Shown here: positions 26,001 to 36,040 of the stretch, in pieces
Position numbering within the stretch: the first letter of the stretch is position 1
Layout: each line of letters opens with the position of its first letter
Assembly (NCBI GenBank): GCA_037954235.1
Contig: JBBMOA010000015.1
Span: forward strand, 62,001 to 126,000
Direction: 5' to 3'
Length of the DNA: 64,000 nucleotides
Source: Aulostomus chinensis
Lineage: Eukaryota; Chordata; Actinopteri; Syngnathiformes; Aulostomidae
The notes under the pieces: generated by a model
What the model saw: only the letters and a program-made list of their open reading frames with translations
Told to the model about the DNA's origin: nothing
The model's database searches: none
Made by a program: the position numbers and the translations under genes

Positions 26001-26591
26001 GACAGGAGGAATTCACCTGAGCGACATGTTTTTGATGGTGGGGGAAGCCCGGAGCATCAGAAGCAAACCCCCAAACCCACGGGGAGAACATGCAAACTCC
26101 ACAAGAGAGGACCTGGGAAGGCCGGGACTCGAACCTCCGACCTTCCTGCTGAGGCAACAGTGCCAACAACGATGCCACCACATGAAAATTGGGGCGAATT
26201 TTTCAAAATACTCAAAAAAATTAAAGGGTGGCCAAATGGACCTGGAACCTGCGACCATACAGCCACCTTCCACCCTTCGCCAGCTGATGTTGGTCAGGAA
26301 ATGAACCGCTCCTCAGCGGTCGGCGAGTGGTCACTGATCACAAGTGTTTGGGGAGATGACGTAGGTCCCTCAACAATTACTTTAGAAAACATCCTTTGTA
26401 TGTGTGGAGGAAGGTTTGGCGCCAGCTCTCCTTCAACCGGAGGGCGCCTCACTGTCTCTCTGGCTACCGAGGCGCGAGGGGAACTCACCGATGTTTCCCT
26501 CAACGGAAATCTTTTTGTGTCTGCGGGAGAAGCTTCCTTTCAGAGGCGGACTGGGGGACTGCCGACACGGTCTCTTCGGGGGGGTCGCCAT
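14006..26591 (-). CDS. dck: Deoxycytidine kinase, complete
   Basis: Eight exons join in phase: 26489-26591, 15199-15317, 15031-15114, 14796-14905, 14536-14683, 14339-14454, 14118-14217 and 14006-14032. They encode 268 residues, against 260 for human dCK. The protein starts MATPPKRPCRQ, as human dCK does. The P-loop GNIAAGKST is split by intron 1 (residues 32-40). EDWEVIPEP, the ERSVYSDR motif (132-139), the lid RGRQEE and the terminal REFLFTL follow. The base-binding Arg in YACLSR and Asp in VYSD are present. The enzyme phosphorylates deoxycytidine, deoxyadenosine and deoxyguanosine for dNTP salvage. Deoxyguanosine kinase is the alternative; the N-terminus and ASNLFE/TETEW blocks favour dCK, and no mitochondrial presequence is seen. 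Intron 1 is 11.2 kb and mostly repeats. Confidence 0.95.
14690..14732. repeat. (CA)n-rich microsatellite
   Basis: ACGCACGC units grade into (AC)n in a short dck intron, next to the acceptor of exon 14536-14683. Confidence 0.85.
15321..21165. repeat. Purine-rich minisatellite, about 5.8 kb, in dck intron 1
   Basis: The array is made of short modules in shuffled order: GACAGATGGAGAGGGGAGAG, ATGGATGGAGGGTGAGAGAG, ATGGAGGGGTGAGAGA and ATAGATGGAGAGG. The plus strand is almost entirely G and A, with single T or C bases. The array starts only a few bases upstream of the acceptor of dck exon 2 (15317), so its CT-rich complement supplies the polypyrimidine tract. Blocks are repeated on a larger scale: 15497-15733 recurs at 16495-16731, and 17365-17640 recurs at 20155-20430. 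No gene is present, and the long open frames are side-effects of composition. Confidence 0.97.
21517..21925. repeat. 66-67-base tandem array, about six copies
   Basis: Units contain GAGCTAGCTGATGCTAACAC and CAGCCATTGGGCTAAGCTAA. The unit marker GAGCTAGC falls at 21527, 21593, 21659, 21726, 21793 and 21859. It lies in dck intron 1, just beyond the purine-rich array. Confidence 0.95.
21930..22591 (+). mobile_element. Degenerate LINE (Rex1-like) 3' part, split by an L1
   Basis: Plus-strand remnants read like a reverse transcriptase start (VALTSHLIKAIERITLNHLK, then LDTLQFAY with gaps). The 3' end GTGGGATCAATAGTTAATCT resembles the tail of the element ending at about 38800. The tail resumes after the L1, at about 25880, as TTACCTCATCTTAC. 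Confidence 0.65.
22592..25879 (-). mobile_element. 5'-truncated L1-type LINE (ORF2), nested insertion
   Basis: Minus-strand frames give L1 ORF2. They include SPGSDGFPIDFYK, LLSKPGKDASKCGSYRPISL, a TRQGCPLSPLLF block, the catalytic MYADDLLLCLSD (start at 24653) and KYLGINITPS. A C-terminal region follows, ending in a Cys/His block near 23300-23350. It is interrupted by a few frameshifts. The 3' end has a poly(A), seen as T11 at 22593. The flanks share AGTTAATCT (22585-22593 and 25874-25882), a likely target-site duplication. It lies inside dck intron 1, in the same orientation as the gene. Confidence 0.9.
26075..26190 (-). repeat. SINE-like fragment (head region)
   Basis: Read on the minus strand it shows GGTGGCATCGTTGTTGGCAC and GGTTCGAGTCCCGGCC, a good pol III B box, then GTTTGCATGTTCTCCC. 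It is truncated and lies in dck intron 1, near exon 1. Confidence 0.65.
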
Positions 26592-26700
26592 GTTGTTCAG
26601 GTCTTGTTGCTGATGATTGTCGCGCGGGAAAAACCGGCCCACCGCCAGCTGCTTCTTCTACAGTTGAGTCCCGCGCGCGCCCAGTTGGACTTCCTTCCGT
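26592..26700 (-). promoter_or_regulatory. dck promoter region with E2F-like site
   Basis: Upstream of the dck ATG (26591), the minus strand reads GGTTTTTCCCGCGCGACAAT, with TTTCCCGCGC an E2F-type site at about 26622-26634, roughly 35 bases before the start. The surroundings are GC-rich. An S-phase link would suit a dNTP-salvage kinase, but this is inferred. Confidence 0.45.
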
Positions 26701-26746
26701 TTCCGGGAGTGGAGATCTGACCCAAACCCAAGCCGCGGTCAGCCCA

Positions 26747-27165
26747 TCCATCCCTCCATCCATCCCTCCATCCATTCATCCACCCATCCATCTTCCATCC
26801 ATCATCATCCCTCCATCATCCCTCCATGTTCCCCCTCTCCTCCTGTTCAGGGTGGTGGGGGTGGAGCCTATCCCAGCAGCCTTCCCCCTGGACAGGTCAC
26901 CAGTCCATGGCAGGGCCAACACATAGAGACAGACAACCATTGGCTCTCCCAGCCACGCCTACGGTCAATTTAGAGTCTGGATTAACCTGGTCCCTCTTGA
27001 TGTCTTTGGACTGTGGAGGAAGCTGGAGTACCAGAGAGAACCCAGCAGGAACAGGGAGAACATGGAGACTCACCCAGAAAGACCCCGTGCTGCAGCCGGG
27101 GCTCCACCCACAACCTTCTTGATGGGGGCCACAGTGAGGACCACTGCTCCACCGCGCCGCCCACT
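26747..27165 (-). repeat. SINE-like interspersed repeat, copy 2 (inverted)
   Basis: This is the reverse complement of the family at 4188. It begins with a CCATCCATCC tail, then GGTGGAGCCTATCCCAGCAG, ACCAGTCCATGGCAGGGCCA and finally the head GCTCCACCGCGCCGCCCACT. It lies about 150 bases upstream of dck exon 1, in the same orientation as that gene. Confidence 0.85.
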
Positions 27166-27282
27166 GTCAGCTCTCCTCCTGTTAATCATGTACTTACTGC
27201 AGGGAATGATTGACACCTGAATAACTGACAGGTTAGACAGCGTCTGCATCCTCTGGCTGCCGTGGTCACGCCTCTCTGTTGC

Positions 27283-27520
27283 CAATCTCTGATGAACAGA
27301 ACCCAGATTCCTCTTTGCTAGAACAGCAATCATGGAGGTTTGTGGGAGTAAAGGAGGAACAAATCCTCCCTGGAGGCTCAAGTATATCTGATGATGATGT
27401 TGATTGTTTGTTGTGGTGAACAGCTGAGTGGGGCGTCACTGTCAGAGCTGCTGCAGCAAGGAATTGTGGGACGGCATCGTCTCCTCTCCTGGCAGGAAGA
27501 TGCTCCGGTGTATCCATCGT
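27283..27520 (+). repeat. Unnamed interspersed repeat, copy B
   Basis: It shares CAGAACCCAGATTCCTCTTT, CAGCAATCATGGAGGTTTGT and GGACGGCATCGTCTCCTCTC with 10563-10916, with a small internal deletion. Confidence 0.75.
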
Positions 27521-28260
27521 CCAGAGATGAGCTGAACTCAACATTTCCCCACACACTGGTTCCTTTAGCAAGTTTAACTCTGGTGCCGGTGCCGCAGGCT
27601 CACAAATATGTGATCAGGCATTTTAGGGAGGAAGAGAACGAGGAGGGAAATTAAAAATCCCTGATGACTAATTTGTTGTGCACTTTTCAAGGTTTTAAAC
27701 TTTACAAGGCCTGTAGCACCACAATCAAGTGGAAGTTTTACTCAGGACGTAATAATAGTAGCAATAATGAAGCTGATGATGTGGATCCATAATGAGCTGG
27801 GAGGAAAAGCCTCTAAGATGAAACATCACCAATATTTGACTTCCTGTCTGGAGCTTAACAGTTTTACAAATCAACTGGATCAGAGTTTTGGCTCCGGACA
27901 GCTCAGATGGTCTAAATGGCAGCCGGTGCTGCCGGGGTGGAGCCTGACAGTCTGACAACAGCAGTAGCTTCATCGTCACCTTCATCAAAAACCATCTGGT
28001 GCTGTTGGTTCACTATCACCATGACAACCGAGATGCCTTACAGCCTTGTGTTCAAGAAAAATATCAAACTTTTATTCATATTTTTTTTTACCAAGTATCA
28101 CACAAAACGACTAAATCCTATTATATTTAAATGTTCGTGGGTAAGGAGGCCTAGTCGTATTTCGGCACATCAAGACTCTTTATTTTTGTATTTTGTTACA
28201 AAATCCACTTTATTTTCTGTATCTGTTGGAACCTGTGGAGGTCAGTCACGTAGCTGCGTG
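27521..28260. other. Spacer between dck and pfdn1
   Basis: No exon or known repeat was recognised. ORFs here are short and unconserved in appearance. It ends in the pfdn1 promoter. Confidence 0.4.
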
Positions 28261-28352
28261 CGAGGAATCGTAGCAGAAGTAGTCAGAGGACCACTTCCAC
28301 TTCCTCATCCTTGCACATGCGCAGTGCTTGTGTAGCGCCTGTAGCAGAGAAG
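28261..28352 (+). promoter_or_regulatory. pfdn1 promoter with NRF-1-like and ETS-like motifs
   Basis: Immediately upstream of the pfdn1 ATG, GCACATGCGCAGTGC (about 28313-28327) matches an NRF-1 half-palindrome, and CCACTTCCACTTCC precedes it. GC-rich and without a TATA box, as expected for a housekeeping gene. Confidence 0.5.
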
Positions 28353-29936
28353 ATGGCGGCGCCCGTCGACTTGGAGCTCAAGAAGGTAAAACATGTTTTC
28401 ATCGCCTTTGGATCCGCGAGCCCGATATCACCTGCTGTCACGTTACCGCCATGTGTGCCCTGTCGTGTTCTGACGTCACACTCGAGAGCCTTTCCGTTAA
28501 ATGTTAGCATGATGAGCTAATCTCAACACATGCACCCGACACAAACGAAGGGCCGTAAATAACTGAGATTAAAAAAAGATGCGAGTCAACTGTTTCGACC
28601 ATTCACGGATTAACGCAAAAAAACCCACACGTATGGCCACCCGTGGCGCATGCGCTGTTGGTGCCTTTAACAAGCACTGCGGCTTCTTCCATGTCGTTCA
28701 TGTCAATCGCCTGTCCGTCTCACTGCTCGTCTCCCTCCTTCCCTCTCCCATCCATCCATCCATCGTCTTCCGCTTATTCCTGTTAGGGGTGGAGCCTATC
28801 CCAGCAGCCAGTGCTGAGCACTGCACCACCGCGCCGCCCCTCACTCTTGTAGTTCTTTTATATCATTCCGTTTCTGTCCTCCGTCTCTTCCTCCCTCATG
28901 TCTTTACTGTCCGTCTCTCTCTCCATCTCATAATCGCAGCGTCCATCAGAGGAATCACAATTAGACTTTTGTGTGAATTATTGCAGTCAAGATGGATGAT
29001 GTGTTGTTGGCTCCATCACCATGAGCTCATTTGAAGGAACGGAGTTTTGTTGCCTGGTCTGCGACGGATCGGAAGCCGCTACTTCAAGTCCAGTTTACAC
29101 CACAAACTACCGGCTCCTGGCATGACAGTATACTACTACATAATACTACTATCGTCTACATTTAGTAGCATCATGAGTGCTTGATTCCAGGACACAACTG
29201 TGGCTCCTCCCCCTCCTCTGCTTTCAACGCAGGTGGGCGGGACTATGACGGGAAACAGGATGTGAAAATGAGGGCAATGTTGGTCGACACATCAAAGCAG
29301 ATGAAACCCACATCACCTCATGTCTGGCCAGAGTGGGACTTCCCTCTGCTCCTTAACATGTGACCTTTCACCCTCAGGCCTTTTCAGAGCTGCAGGTGAA
29401 GATGATCGACACACAGCAGAAGGTGAAACTGGCCGATCTGCAGATTGATCAGCTGACACGTGTTCAGAAACACGCTAAGCTAACTCACACCGAGATCAGC
29501 TCACTGCCTGACAACACACGACTGTATGAAGGCGTTGGACGCATGTGAGTCTCCCTGACAACCATCAGGATGTTTGTCTCAAGTAGTAGTCAGGTGACCA
29601 GCGAAGAACTAAGTTTGAGACAGAAGTTACCTGTGCACGCTGGCCAGGCTCCTACACCGTAAATAGCCAGAGCCTACAGAAACCATGACGATGTGTTTCA
29701 GGTTCATCCTGCAGTCGAAGGAGGAGATAAATAATCAGCTGATGGACAAACAGAAAACAGCGGACGAGAAAATCAAGGAACTTGAGGTACCAACACGCTC
29801 TGACTAGCTATTGTTTGATACCGTAAAGCTGATTTTGTGCGTTTTCTTCCAGCAGAAGAAGGTCTACCTTGAACGTAGCGTGAAAGAAGCAGAAGACAAC
29901 ATCCGAGAGATGCTGCTGTCCAGGAGAGCCCAGTGA
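28353..29936 (+). CDS. pfdn1: Prefoldin subunit 1, complete
   Basis: Four exons: 28353-28385, 29378-29544, 29702-29786 and 29853-29936. They give 122 residues, the same length as human PFDN1. The start MAAPVDLELKK is identical to the human N-terminus. DTQQKVKLADLQIDQLTR, YEGVGRMF, ILQSKEEI and KKVYLERSVKEAEDNIREML follow. The protein is a beta-type prefoldin subunit: two coiled-coil helices joined by a beta hairpin. As part of the heterohexamer it carries nascent actin and tubulin to the TRiC/CCT chaperonin in the cytosol. The start is fixed by an NRF-1-like promoter and the ATGGCGGCG context. Introns are GT-AG. The stop is 211 bases from the stop of the convergent ttc1. Confidence 0.98.
28745..28840 (-). 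repeat. SINE-like deletion derivative in pfdn1 intron 1
   Basis: The tail CCATCCATCCATCCATCGTC and GGGGTGGAGCCTATCCCAGC join almost directly to the head GAGCACTGCACCACCGCGCC. The body of the repeat is therefore deleted. Confidence 0.75.
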
Positions 29937-29976
29937 TTGATCTGTTATCAGTGATCAATGTGTGTTTGCTGTTCAT

Positions 29977-29982
29977 AATAAA
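29977..29982 (+). terminator. pfdn1 poly(A) signal
   Basis: AATAAA lies 41 bases after the pfdn1 stop codon. Confidence 0.8.
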
Positions 29983-30016
29983 GTGTTCGGACTCTGGTGG
30001 TGGTGAGTTGGCACCT

Positions 30017-30022
30017 TTTATT
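30017..30022 (-). terminator. ttc1 poly(A) signal
   Basis: AATAAA on the minus strand, about 125 bases after the ttc1 stop. It faces the pfdn1 signal 40 bases away, so the two 3' ends meet or overlap. Confidence 0.75.
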
Positions 30023-30147
30023 GATCAGTTCATCACACGGAGGAGAATCAGAGTCAAAGAAATCCATCCGTTTTTATGTGTAAACACTTGCAGGTTCATC
30101 GACATGTTGCTACACTGGATGTGATGTCATCACCGCCGTCAGTAATG

Positions 30148-32547
30148 TCATCTGTTGTTGTTCTGGACAAAGTTGATGGAGTAGGAACCCGAGGCAGTGT
30201 CCTGTGTCACCTGAAAGTTGTTGGTGGAAAGTCCAAAGGGTCTCAGGATCGTGTTGCCCAAGTCCTTCAGTTTACCTACAGCAGAGGTCAGAGGTCACAG
30301 CACTGTCTGTTGTCCTGGCTTTCATTGATCTTTTATTTTGTAAATCCTTAGTGTATCTTGCAAAATTCGTTAGATTTAAAGCAAACATGGCTCATTCCAA
30401 TAGTAGTTAAGCTTAGCGAGGACTTGATGTGCAGTTATTTCTGGCTGGCATGACAGGAGCTGTTCAGGTGCTGTACGTACTCAGCATCTCCTCCTTCAGC
30501 TTCTCGTTTCTCTCCTGGATCTGCGACGGTAACCTCTGAAAGACAGGTGACATTATCTGACTGGCGTTTGTGCTCAGACACCTGAACCTTGCTGGACAGT
30601 TTGACATCATAGTTTCGAAAAAAAAAAAAGTTTGTGTCCACATGAAAATCAACTTCATCAAGAGGACATAGTCTCCAGGCTACTGCTTGTCATAGGACCC
30701 TCATCAGCTGAAGCCCCCAACACCAATAAGAACCGCTGCAGCGAGGAAGAGGAGAGACAAAGCCACAGGTCTTCATAATGACAGGGCAATTCTCCCTCTC
30801 AAAGGTTCGTGTCACCTCCAGCACAATCGAGGCATAACACTAGAGAGCTGCAGGAAGAGGGACTGCAGCACAGAAGAAAGGTGAAGGACAATGGTGTGAA
30901 GCGAAGCTACGCCCGCCGATGAGGAGAGCAGGAGTCGTGACGAGATCCATCACCTTCAGATGGAGGTGGCAACACAAACATGTAGAATTTAGGTACTGGT
31001 GGAAAATGGGACGTTGTGTTCAAGCTAGACAGGCCTAAGACAGACCACCCTAATCTCGTGGGACCTTCCTGACAACACGGTGATGCGCATGGCCACTTTG
31101 TCTAGATCTGCAGGTCCTGCCCAGGAACTAATGACATCACCTGCTGGTTCTTTCCTCTCACACCGGCGCTTGTCAGTATTGGTCAAAAACAGACATGTTC
31201 CAGCTGTCCCTTCACTCACCACGCAGGCCTGCCTGGCACTGGTTTGGTTTGGGTCTCGTTCCAGAACTTTCCTGTAGTCCTCTAGAGCTTCATCCAGCTT
31301 CTCAGTCTGCTCGTAAAGCTCCGCCCTCCTCAGCAGTGCCCGAACGTAATCTGGATTCAGCTCTATTGCTAGTGTGACCAGATAATTGGTAAATCGACAA
31401 CTGATTAATATTCAAGCAATCAAGTGTAAAATGATGTCATCACTCACCTCTGGAGCAGTCCAAGATCGCCTGATCCTTTCGGTCCTGAGGAAGATGGGCA
31501 GGGTTACTTTTGGGATGTTCTAGCATTGGGTGGTGACCTGAGGCTAGCTTTACCAAGTCCATGTAACAGATGAAGCAACACCTTACTTTGGTAGAAGCTC
31601 CGGCATCCCCCTGTTGCTATGAAGAGAGATTTGTGTCAGTCTTTACAAGAAGGAAAAAAAATTGAGAGCAGAAAAAAATTTAGTGTGGAAAAAAGTTGAG
31701 AGCAAAACTTTTCTCTGAGGACAAAAAAAAGATTTGAGAGCAACAACTGACAAGACGATCAAAAAAAGTTTATTAAATGTACAAAAGTAATGGACGGATG
31801 GATGATAAAGGAATGGATGGATGATGGATGGAGGAATGGATGGATGGATGGATGGAGTTTGCCCACTGCGAGCAACACTCGTTCTCCTGGTCCTCCTGTT
31901 CTCCTCTCGGCAGTGCCACTCATCAGAAACCCCGCTGACTCAACAATCAGACAAAGCCTCGGCCGACTGTGCTGCGGTTCATTCTATCTCTCTCTCCGTA
32001 GTTCCCGTGAGAAACTCCTCACCCAGCTGTCAATCTATCCCAGACTGACCAACAGGGACAGGGTCCCGCCCACAGGATTCCACCCAATGGCGAGCAAAGA
32101 AAAAAAACAAGAGCAAAGACTTCGGTTTTGAGAGAGAACTTTTGAATTAGCGGGCAATATATTTTTAATCACACATTAATAAACTTTTTTTGATCGCCTT
32201 GTCAATAGTTGCTCTCGAACCTTTTTTTATTCAGTGTGAATAGTTTTAATCACCAATTTTTTTCTGCTCTCAATTCTTTCTCTTCTCATGTAATCCTGAC
32301 ACAAATCTCTCTCCATACGTTGCTGCCATGTTTCTGAATCTACCACATGGGTGCGCCCTGCTAACTTACCTGTGTAGAGCGTTGGGGCGCATTAGTTCCG
32401 CTTTTGACGTTCTCATGTAAATTAAATAATAACAAATCGATTTTCATACATACACATTGTCCTGAACTGTAAATTTGAATCAATTGATCAATCAAACAGA
32501 ATTCCAATAGAGAAAACTGATGATTGACGTGTTGTGGTGTGAGAGCC

Positions 32548-32622
<75 letters not shown>

Positions 32623-34293
32623 GAGGTCAGAGAAGGAAGCAAAGACACGTCAATCACAAATCAATTGGCTCAAAACAGTGACTATGAACTTTTGAGTTGT
32701 TTAACCAGATAAAGCCAAACATTTATGAAGTTAGTTGTGCGAACTCCACCCCCCCGCCCGGAGTTGGATTTCACGTAAGTGATCTTGAGCTCGGCGGAGC
32801 CTTTTAGATGTGGAATGCAGCGTAACCCATGGTTAGCATGAGGCTAGCCAGAAGTACTAGGGTAGCATGTCTCACAGTGTAAACACGTCGCAAGCGTCAG
32901 TCGTAGCATGACACCAGGTTGCTAGCATGTTATTGGCATATTGCTGTTACCAGGGGTTACTGCCTTGGTATGTTTCCTATTTCTGGTGTTCGTGCCTTAG
33001 CATGCTGCTGTTACAGGAGTAAACATCTTGTTACCCTGTAGGTGGTACAGGATTTAATGGGTTCTTGGAGTGTTAGTATTACAGGAGTTAGCACACTGTT
33101 AGCTCAATATTCTCAGATGTTAGCATGTTACTGTTACAGGAATTAACATTGTTAGCATGTTGCCATGACTTGATGGGAGCATGTTGCTGTTTCAGGATGT
33201 TAACATGCTAGCATGTTGCTGTGACCAAATATCAGCATAGTATAGGAGTGACAGGAGTGCTGCCTTTACCACGTTAGCATATGACTATTACCAGGTGCAG
33301 TCTTGCAGCAGCTCTGTTGGAGAAAAGCACAGCTCGTTCTCTCTGGAAACACACCGGACACAACACCAAGGCCTCAGTGTAGCTTTGCTCTGCCTCCAAC
33401 CAGCCTGAAGAACATACATGAGAGCAAACATTGTCTTAATCACATGAACAGAATAAAAATTCAACCCATAACAATTACATTTTTTTTCATTGTGTTTTTT
33501 AGTTTCGGAGACCCCCATGCGTAGCAGCCTAGGGCCTTGGCTAGCAACACTGGTGCAGCTGGACTGGTTCCTTGTGGGTTAGGGTTAGATTATGAGGGTA
33601 TGTGTCAGGAGGAGAAACCACCAGGAAAGCTTTTCATGGTGACTTGGGTGAAAAAAGTGGACAAATAAACATCTTGCTACAATAATACCTCACTGCTGGT
33701 GAACAGACGCCAGCAAACAGCAGACCGTCACGTCCACACCCGCCTCCTACAGCGCGACCCAACAAACTCACCTCCAGCTTTAAACTGATGGTTTCCTTTT
33801 TCCTTCAACGTTAAACTTTGCTGCCGTCGACTCTGAAAGAAGAAGGACAGAAGTCAGTGTTCAGATTGCTCCAGGGGGGTGCCGTGAACAGGTGAGGCGT
33901 TACCTCCTTCTCATCCTCTGTCAGCTCCTTCTGCTCCTCCCTCAGATAGTCGTCATCAAACTCAACACCAACGTCCGCCTTTATGACAGCATCAGTGTCA
34001 CCCCCCATTGCCTCATCCTGCCTCCCCCCATTCTGTGTCCTGTCCTCCAGTGTCCACTCATCCCGCAACCCATCACCTTGTGTGTCCCCCAGTTGCTGTC
34101 CTATCTTGCTGTCCGTGTTCCGTGTCGTGTCCGTCAGTCTGTGTGAGCATCCACCAGCAGGCCGCGTCTCTCTGTCCACACCTGATGGCTCCAGAGTCTC
34201 CTGGCAGTCATAGAAGTTGTCCTTGACATCTTCGGCGTTGTCGTCGTTGTCCTCCTCCTCCCCCTCGTCTCGCCGTGTCTGCACGTTGCTCAT
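30148..34293 (-). CDS. ttc1: Tetratricopeptide repeat protein 1, complete
   Basis: Seven coding exons in phase: 33904-34293, 33772-33832, 33292-33404, 31448-31484, 31220-31368, 30481-30535 and 30148-30275. They give 310 residues; human TTC1 has 292. The first exon encodes an acidic, poorly conserved N-terminus (EGEEEDNDDNAED) ending DDDYLREEQKELTEDEKE. Three TPR units follow: LTLKEKGNHQFKAGGWLEAE, ERAVLFSNRAAARLHLDRKD and AIELNPDYVRALLRRAELYE. The C-terminus has LPSQIQERNEKLKEEML, KLKDLGNTILRPFGLSTNNF and SYSINFVQNNNR. TTC1 is a cytosolic adaptor reported to bind HSP70/HSP90 and G-alpha proteins; that is family knowledge. An acceptor (TCCTCAG) lies 15 bases before the ATG, so a non-coding 5' exon exists. 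Its neighbour in human is PWWP2A, also present in this window. Confidence 0.97.
31788..31857. repeat. (GGAT)n tetranucleotide repeat
   Basis: GGATGGATGATGGATGGA-type units in ttc1 intron 3 (31485-33291). Confidence 0.85.
32552..32620. repeat. (CA)n microsatellite
   Basis: About 34 uninterrupted CA units in ttc1 intron 3. Confidence 0.97.
32820..33260. repeat. Degenerate GTTAGCATG-rich stretch
   Basis: Motifs such as GTTAGCATG, TTGCTGTTAC and CAGGAGTTA recur irregularly. It looks like an old tandem array and lies in ttc1 intron 3. Confidence 0.5.
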
Positions 34294-34477
34294 GTTGAAT
34301 TTGATCTACTGAGGACCACAGTGGTGGTTAAAGGTTCTCAACATAAGGCCCGGGGAACCCCAGAGGTCCTTCAGACTTATGGTGTGTATAGTTAATATTT
34401 CCACAATGCTTGATGACTCAGTTAACAAAAAACCCTTTAAAAGCTGAATTTATATATTCGTTATTATATTTGGTTCA

Positions 34478-34492
34478 TATATATATATATAT
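34478..34492. repeat. (AT)n microsatellite
   Basis: A short ATATAT tract in the ttc1 5' intron. The stretch 34309-35360 otherwise shows no recognised feature. Confidence 0.85.
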
Positions 34493-35360
34493 ATTCACAA
34501 GTTTAAATCTTCAGTCACGTCTACACTGTCACAGAAGAGAATCAACAGATTATAGTAACCCATATTAATTAAACCAGAACACCCACAGAGCCTGGATACA
34601 AAGTCAGACAGTTGTTCAAGAAAAATTGTGACAAAGTGTGAACAAGTGAAATCGTCACTCGTCAGACATTATCAGGACACTTTTTCTTGAGTTAATTTGT
34701 GTTTTTTGGTCAACATGGGTTGAGAGAATAACTGAGGATACTCGCTCATGACCTTCAACCACACACAAAACAGTACAATATAGCAGACCGCTGCCACATG
34801 CACATCTTAACGATACAAAGTACTGGCTTCAGAGGACTAATCATTATCAATCCAGCAGGAAAAAGGACTGCAGGTATGACCACCTTACTTGAAGCTGTCA
34901 TTTAGCACAACATGTAAATCCAAAGTCCAACTACTCAAGTACAAAGTACTTCAAGTACCCTCACCTGTACCACTGGGGCTCCAGCAAGAGTAATACATGT
35001 CCACATGGTCTAACTGCACCGGACACAACTTCCATGCCCTCTGGCTCCGCCCACAAGTGCAACAGTTGTGGTCAGAGGTCAAACCTGTACATATCCTCAG
35101 GTTCCCTGTCGCTTCCACATCATGTTTCATTAACCCAAACATCTAAAATCATTTATACTGATGTAGCTAAAAAGACTTGAACTCAACTGGAGAGAAGGAA
35201 CCAAAGTCTCCACAACAGTCCAGAGGGGTGCACTAGGAAGTGAGATGTGTTGAGACAGAAGCCGGGGTTGTCAGTGTCACAAAGGTGGCTCTCTTTTAAC
35301 CTGACTTGATCACCGTGGCAACTGATGCGGTAAACCTAACCTGGTCCGGAGCAGGTTATG

Positions 35361-36040
35361 TTCCGAGGGTTAGAGTAAATCGGCCATAAAAGAGTTAGGC
35401 TGAGAGTAAATCAGCCATAAAAGAGTTAGGCTGAGAGTAAATCAGCCATAAAAGAGTTAGGCTGAGAGTAAATCGGCTATAAAAGAGTTAGGCTGAGAGT
35501 AAATCAGCCATAAAAGAGTTAGGCTGAGAGTAAATCAGCCATAAAAGAGTTAGGCTGAGAGTAAATCAGCCATAAAAGAGTTAAGCTGAGAGTAAATCAG
35601 CCATAAAAGAGTTAGGCTGAGAGTAAATCGGCCATAAAAGAGTTAGGCTGAGAGTAAATCAGCCATAAAAGAGTTAGGCTGAGAGTAAATCAGCCATAAA
35701 AGAGTTAAGCTGAGAGTAAATCGGCTATAAAAGAGTTAGGCTGAGAGTAAATCAGCCATAAAAGAGTTAGGCTGAGAGTAAATCAGCCATAAAAGAGTTA
35801 GGCTGAGAGTAAATCAGCCATAAAAGAGTTAGGCTGAGAGTAAATCAGCCATAAAAGAGTTAGGCTGAGAGTAAATCAGCCATAAAAGAGTTAGGCTGAG
35901 AGTAAATCAGCCATAAAAGAGTTAGGCTGAGAGTAAATCAGCCATAAAAGAGTTAGGCTGAGAGTAAATCGGCCATAAAAGAGTTAGGCTGAGAGTAAAT
36001 CAGCCATAAAAGAGTTAGGCTGAGAGTAAATCGGCTCTAA
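35361..36040. repeat. 30-base minisatellite, about 22 copies
   Basis: The unit is AAAAGAGTTAGGCTGAGAGT plus AAATCAGCCAT, overlapping by phase. Most copies are identical, with only a few GCCAT/GCTAT and AGGCTG/AAGCTG variants, which indicates recent expansion or homogenisation. It lies in the presumed ttc1 5' intron. Confidence 0.97.

Noticed and set aside
25888..26720. 271-residue plus-strand ORF over dck exon 1
   Set aside because: Antisense shadow of a GC-rich first exon and a SINE-like fragment. The minus-strand dck exon explains the conservation.
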